From Takakia lepidozioides (lineage: Eukaryota > Streptophyta > Takakiopsida > Takakiales > Takakiaceae): DNA of 64,000 nucleotides. Of this stretch, positions 59,101 through 64,000 are shown one piece after another (position 1 is the stretch's first letter; each line of letters begins with the position of its first letter). The DNA lies in NCBI GenBank assembly GCA_030704615.1, contig CM060732.1, forward strand, positions 40,715,053 to 40,779,052. Reading direction: 5' to 3'. The notes beneath the pieces are model-generated. The model made no database searches. It had not been told where the DNA came from and saw only the letters and a list, made by a program, of their open reading frames with translations. The translations under genes were made by a program, and so were the position numbers.

Positions 59101-60515
59101 AGATGGCTGTTGATGAGTGTCGACCTATCCTGATTGAGGTATATGTGTATGCCATCCACTTCATCTCTTTGAAACTGAAGTGGCTGCAAATACACATGAA
59201 ACACTGGATGAAGTCAAGAATTTCCTGTAGTTGTGGGTGTGGAGGCCAGTACAGGGTACCTGTGGAGCTTTAAAGATCCCTGATGGTTCCACTACCAACT
59301 GGTCACTGTAAAACTGTGATTATTTGATGCAGCACATTTTTTTCCTTGTGTGGCACTGCTCACAAGTAAACCTGCATGTAGGCACTCACTTATCGCGTGG
59401 GGCACCATTCAACATCAGATGATTCAGCCAAGTACCGCAAAGGAGATGAAATGCAGCACTGGAAGATGTTGCGTGACCCAGTCCTTCGCTTCTGTCATTG
59501 GCTGCAAAGCCAAGGCTGGTGGGATCTTGAGGCTGACCAGCAGCTGCGATCTGAAGCACGCACAAAGGTTTGCACACTCACAATGCTGTTTGAAAGGGGT
59601 TGCAACCATACACTTTTGAGCAGATGTATGCTGACAGGTAGATAAGTAGACAAACTGGTGGAAACAGACACAGACACAGATTCTCGAAGTAGGAGGTTCT
59701 GGAGACAGTCATGTACCTTCTTTCAGGCAGCTATTGATGGGATTGTTTGGGGACCAACTTCACATGACGCTGATGGGCCTGCTATTGTGACCCCTGTGGA
59801 AGCTAGTTGTAGCAACATTGATGGACAGAACCCAGGACCGAGATGATCATAACCTGGTTGAAGTGGTTTTTACACTTCACTGCAGGGAGGGACGACTGGC
59901 ATGACAATGCCACTGAGCGGTAGCTTCTCCCTTGACTACCCCCACAGGGCTGCTATACCTGGCTGCCAGGACTTTCTTGCAGCAGTGGTTACAGGCTTTT
60001 TAACCTAGGGCGAGATATCTGGTTCTTCCAGTTGAGTGAGAATCGCTCAAATGGATGTTGCCAGTGTGAACATCAGGCCCAAAAGTACTGACAACAATAC
60101 TTACAAATGGCAAGGGTAGGTGCTGTGCGCCTGGAAGTGAGATTTAGTATGAACAGTATATGAAAGTGCCCATGTTATGTGAGATGATTCCCTCATACAG
60201 ACGGAAATATAGCTGAACCTGATGTGATCAGAAACCGTCTGTTTTGGGGAGGGGCTTATGTCAAAGTGATAGGTTGAGTTTCTCAGATGGTTCAGTGCCA
60301 TTCGTTCTGATATCGAGTCTCTGAGGATGGATGGGGATGGTATGCAGGTTATTGCAGCAATGCACACTGCTGGGCCTGTCCACAAGCCTCCTTTGTCCAA
60401 CTTCTTTACGGATGTCTATGATGCCATTCCCAACAATTTGAAGCAGCAAGAGAAAGAGCTGCGAGTGACTGTAACAAGGCACCAACAGGACTATCCATTG
60501 GACGTTCCTTTGTAA
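56179..60515 (+). CDS. BCKDHA: Branched-chain 2-oxoacid dehydrogenase E1 subunit alpha, nine exons, complete
   Basis: Mitochondrial E1-alpha decarboxylates the 2-oxoacids of Val, Leu and Ile with thiamine diphosphate. Exons 56,179-56,490; 56,780-56,917; 57,172-57,354; 57,899-58,056; 58,295-58,394; 58,660-58,771; 58,999-59,138; 59,382-59,567; 60,348-60,515 join in phase with GT-AG introns to 498 codons plus TAA. The N-terminus ([20 protein letters not shown]) is Arg-rich and acid-free like a mitochondrial presequence. Landmarks: IPCYRVLDE-like [68 protein letters not shown], cofactor-binding [17 protein letters not shown]...RNNGWAIST, and the regulatory-loop [15 protein letters not shown] stands where most relatives have GDG; mammalian E1-alpha also has GEG. 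An acidic Ser/Asn-rich stretch ([19 protein letters not shown]) before VLDE makes it slightly longer than Arabidopsis enzymes. No E1-beta gene is nearby. Confidence 0.94.
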
Positions 60516-61267
60516 ATATGGCTTACATGGATAGACTTGTCATCAAAGGAGTGAAGGGCTCTCTCTTCAATGCACAGTATTTGAACCGAAGTTGCAGGGG
60601 TGGCGTCTTGTATATCCCAAGCAGATTTGCATCGAACACTATCTATGCATATTGGACAATCAACAGAGGTGAAGGTAATTGTTCTTTCAATCTCAAGATG
60701 AACCCTGAGCAGGGTTTTGCAAAATTGCAAACATATCCATCTGCAGGATATACTGGTTGCGTCTTTGCACAACAATGTCATAAAGTGTTTGTAGCCCACC
60801 ACGATAAGTCCTTAAAAAGCCAATCCAGTAGACTGGAACTGGACCGGTGGGGTGGCGGGACACTGGGAACCGGTTCCTGCAAAGTGGGGTCCATCAAGAA
60901 CTGGGCTATGCAATGGCCATTTGGCTCGCCTTCTTGGGTGATTAAGTCTTAGGACAGGTCGCTAGTTGCTGCAAGTGAGTGCTTTGTTAGTTCAATTTTT
61001 TTCACCCCACTGACTTCGGACCGCCTGCATGTTCTTGCATGTTCTGTGTTCATTGATTTTTACTTTTCAAATGATTGGGGGTGTTAAGGTGTACACCCAA
61101 GCTACACATTTTTATGTCGGCAAATGATATGTCGTTTGTTCATTTGTTTTTATTGAAGACAATTTTTTTCTTAATTTTTAAAAGTATGTTCCTCAAACCA
61201 TAGATGCTAGAATCAAAAAACTAACTACGGTTTAGGCCTGCTTCAGCGGATTGCTTGCCCAAAGGAC
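60516..61267. other. BCKDHA 3' flank
   Basis: This is probably 3' UTR followed by intergenic sequence. A 144-codon frame starts 3 bp after the stop codon but has no recognisable features and is taken as chance. Confidence 0.4.
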
Positions 61268-61879
61268 TTAGCGGAAGCTGAGCCTGGAGGCCTTTGATGA
61301 TTGCTTAACGTGCTTCCAGTTGATATCCCTGTCAAACTCCGGCAAGGCTGTGGACGGTACCCGTGGCGTCTCTCCAAGCCCTTGGGGGCAGTTTGTTCCA
61401 GTCGCAGCTATCCGGGGAGGGGCTGTTGCAGATAATTCCATCCTGCCCCTAGGTCGCAATGAAGGTAGAGTGGAGCTGGGTAGCTTGTTGGTCCGATTGT
61501 GCTCTTTCGATATCTGGGTTTGGATGGGTTCCTGCGATTGAGTTGCAGGCGGTGGAGAGGCTTCTCCCTTACCATTGGACTGGATCTCCAGATGTAGGGT
61601 GGCTGGTGATGAGGCCATTCCTGCTCCCCCTGATACTGAGTCAACTGATGACGAAGAGGCTGTGGGCAGTCTTGCTCCTCCCAATTGCTCCCTGGTTCTC
61701 TGCAGCTCCATTCGGTGGTTCTCCTCTTCCATCTCCACGTCTAGCCTCATTGAGAGTAAGGTGAAGGTGCTGCGCAGTGCATCTCTTGTCCTGATCTTGA
61801 ACCCGCCCTGCCCCCAAACCCTGATAAGCGCCGACTCATTAATCCATAGCGCCCCTGGAGGGGCAGGGGTATGATACAC
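61268..61879 (-). CDS. Unrecognised ORF
   Basis: The 203-codon minus-strand frame has a charged stretch MEEENHRMELQRTREQLGG that could form a short helix, followed by Ser/Pro/Gln-rich low-complexity sequence. It lies just downstream, in the same direction, of a LINE 3' end. It may derive from a retroelement, perhaps gag-like, or be a chance open frame. No start context or intron evidence supports a host gene. Confidence 0.25.
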   Translation of the reverse strand: MYHTPAPPGALWINESALIRVWGQGGFKIRTRDALRSTFTLLSMRLDVEMEEENHRMELQRTREQLGGARLPTASSSSVDSVSGGAGMASSPATLHLEIQSNGKGEASPPPATQSQEPIQTQISKEHNRTNKLPSSTLPSLRPRGRMELSATAPPRIAATGTNCPQGLGETPRVPSTALPEFDRDINWKHVKQSSKASRLSFR

Positions 61880-62400
61880 CTCCTTTTTATTAATTTGTTA
61901 AAAAAAGGGACGGAGCCCGGAAGCACATTGATAAGTGGAAAAAAAATCCACAATGGGGCCTCGAGGCTAACATTGGGGATAACCACCCCGCAACCAAAAA
62001 GTGAACAGAAAGAACCGAAGGAGAGAAGGAAATGATAGAGAAAGAGCCCACAACAGTAGCAGAAAGGATGAGGGATGGGGCTGCAGCGGAAACACGGGAG
62101 AAAGGAAAAGAGAGACGCGGAAGGGGGGGAGATTCCTTCCCTTAGTCATCAGGTCAAGATAAAAATTGAACATGACAGACGTGATACTGGGCGCTCCCCC
62201 TGCAAAAATCCAAGCACATCTCATTTCCAGAGTTGCCAAAGTGTATAAGCTACAAGGCAAGCCCAGACCAGACAAGTCCTCATCAATCTGCCTTGCTGGT
62301 AATTGAGGAGAAGCAGAAGAGTAAAGGGAAGAAGGGGCAGATTTTCCCAATAAGCGTTGAAAGAGAAAACGAGCAACCAAACTCTATTAGGCAGCGGGCA
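61880..62400 (-). mobile_element. L1-type LINE 3'-end fragment
   Basis: The minus-strand frame 62,380-61,967 contains LATLEMRCAWIFAGGAPSIT and FNFYLDLMTKGR. These align with WNIWKCRYSCVYEAKAPSAK and YRIHSDLMTEAR of the LINE at 14.3-17 kb. The terminal region resembles the 3' ends at 14.4 and 53.8 kb, with T-rich sequence at 61,881-61,893 as the tail. Confidence 0.65.
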
Positions 62401-63195
62401 CAGTGCTCAATGGATTCGGACAGCCCACCATGGCAAAATTTGCAATCCAAGTTCTCTGTTCCAGGAAAGAATGGGCTGACAGATTATGAGATTTTCGGCG
62501 AGGGATCTAACGGCGGAAGGTCCCGTGGGATCTTACGCAGTCATCTTTTCTTTGCTAATCTGATTTCTTTTCTTGTAGTTCTAGGGGTCCATCCACTGCA
62601 AAAAGAAACCCTATGTCTTTACACAGGGTAAGTCCCCCACCCTGGGGGCACCTTGGTGTTCGGGTCGTACTGCCTCGGCCTACGCCCTCGGATTATCCCC
62701 CTATGGAAGACTATCTAGGCGGAGAGGGCTCAAGGAGCCCGCCACCATCAATGGTGATGGACTACGTGAGCCCGGGTTCCTGCATCACCATCCACGGTGA
62801 CAAACGCCCAAATATATTCGACTGCTGCGCGGTGATACCAAGTTTTCTGAAATTTTTTAATTAAAAAATTGTGGCATTTGTCATGAACAGTGGTGACGGG
62901 CAAGATCACCCCTCATCGCGGGTTCGGCTAAACTATCCAGTAATGCTAGGAAAAAAAATATAGACAATTTTGTCCCTGCCCAGCGACACAAAAACGCTTT
63001 TTATTTTTAAGTAATTTTTTATGGACTGCCCATCGGAGCTTGAATCTATGGGTAGCATGGGATGCATTGAACATCTTGTCTCTAGTGAAGCCTAACCGGG
63101 CCATATTTGTAATGTGACTCTGAGCTTGTGAGATTGTTGGAGCTCAAATTGCACCATGTGTCACTGTAATCACTGCCCTTCAAAATGCTAACAAC
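62401..63195. other. Intergenic DNA, no gene seen
   Basis: No coding or RNA signature is recognised. A 132-codon plus-strand frame overlapping the LINE fragment and this stretch appears non-coding. Confidence 0.3.
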
Positions 63196-63655
63196 ATTGA
63201 AAGGTCGAGGTAAAGGTAAAGTTCGAGTTCGACCAGGTCGAGTTTGAGGTAAAGTTTGATTTTGATTTTGATTTATGTTGTTAATATTTATACTTCGTTC
63301 ATGTACTGAACTCATTTGAGGTCGAGTTTTCAGCATGTCAACAAATAGAATGTGAAAGAAATAGGCTTCCACTCTAAGTCCATGCATCGTTACGAGATCG
63401 TTACAATATTACAAAATCTCTCTGAATGAAATGATATGATAAAAAGATAGTGAAAACAAGTTGCTTATATTTGTCCATTATTAACAACCAACATGTAGCC
63501 CAGTGGTAATGGGCACATACCAACTCAAAAGAGGTTGTGGCTTCAATCCATTGGTATCCTAACAATATTGAAAGGTGGAACTCGAGATCAGGATCAAGGT
63601 CGAGTTCGAGTCCAATTTTTGTTGTTAATATCTCTATTTCGTTGAGTGAACCTTT
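63196..63655 (+). repeat. Two diverged copies of an AACATTGAAAGGT repeat
   Basis: Copies at about 63,191-63,300 and 63,561-63,645 share (A)ACA(A)TATTGAAAGGT, several AAGGTCGAGTTCGAG words, and TGTTGTTAATAT-T-TACTTCGTT at the right end. Internally each is built of GGTCGAG/GTTCGAG units. The element type is unknown. Confidence 0.6.
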
Positions 63656-64000
63656 GATACTTTGGATTGACTTTGACATGATACTGCCAATGTGACAACA
63701 GGAAGTATCCAGAAACAGGTAACATAGACGAGGAGAAGTTGTGGAATGAACAGTCAATGGTGGGACAATGGAGGCAAAAGGTGAATGCATGTTGGATTAC
63801 AGAGAGTAGCAGATGCAATTGAGCATAGGAGCTAGTGTGATAATTAAGTTGGGTGTTTCCTAGAACACATCTAGGCTCCATGGGTCGTGCCACAAGGTCA
63901 AGGCCAATGTGGTGAGGGCACCTTCTTCTTCGACCTATTTCAGCCTGTTTTGCCCTCTCATCAGACTCGGCCCTGAGATGCATACTGAATTGTCAAGGAC
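63656..64000. other. Right edge, no gene seen
   Basis: Overlapping minus-strand frames of up to 129 codons at 63,401-63,983 have no recognisable motifs. Nothing else is seen. Confidence 0.3.

Noticed and set aside
60518-60952. Separate 144-codon gene after BCKDHA
   Set aside because: It starts 3 bp after the BCKDHA stop, has no motifs, and is most simply 3' UTR.

Overview
The window is nuclear DNA of a land plant. The support is intron-containing genes with GT-AG introns whose products match plant proteins (NAA15, PGR/TMEM19-like, plant-type aldehyde oxidase, branched-chain keto-acid dehydrogenase E1-alpha), a short TTTAGGG-type telomere-like run, and a dense load of LINE, Copia, hAT-MITE and SINE debris. 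No feature fixes the species. A Crypton-like tyrosine recombinase relic and a LINE with a 2A-like motif are unusual for well-studied angiosperms.

Layout. 1-2,653 (minus): first four exons of NAA15, the auxiliary subunit of the NatA N-terminal acetyltransferase, running off the left edge. 3,565-5,987 (plus): a complete five-exon PGR/TMEM19 (DUF92) membrane protein, divergent from NAA15. 6-13.7 kb: repeat-rich DNA with hAT-like MITE relics, degenerate tandem repeats and one unrecognised 320-codon ORF. 13.7-23.6 kb and 28.9-39.3 kb: a segmental direct duplication carrying two aldehyde oxidase genes. The right copy (29,395-39,302, 13 exons, 1,430 codons) looks intact. The left copy (17,266-23,573) is a pseudogene with at least six lesions and a LINE inserted about 300 bp upstream of its start. 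The 5 kb spacer holds a 116-bp hairpin, a frameshifted Crypton-like tyrosine recombinase and two adjacent hAT MITEs with perfect 8-bp target duplications.

39.7-47 kb: strongly A+C-biased DNA, interrupted by a 1.1 kb hAT-like element and another insert. It contains ORFs with internal amino-acid repeats, a 2A-like NPGP motif and an AP-endonuclease-like domain, read as a decayed non-LTR retrotransposon that has lost its reverse transcriptase. 47-56 kb: AT-rich DNA with Copia integrase, LINE endonuclease and LINE 3'-end fragments. 56,179-60,515 (plus): a complete nine-exon branched-chain 2-oxoacid dehydrogenase E1-alpha gene (498 codons). 60.5-64 kb: an unrecognised minus-strand ORF, another LINE 3' end and a diverged repeat pair.

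The host genes are unrelated housekeeping or metabolic genes and form no pathway cluster. The parts most worth following up are the Crypton relic with its hairpin, the 2A-bearing A+C-rich element, and a roughly 70-bp mobile repeat found in introns of three different genes, in sense orientation each time, twice with clear target-site duplications.
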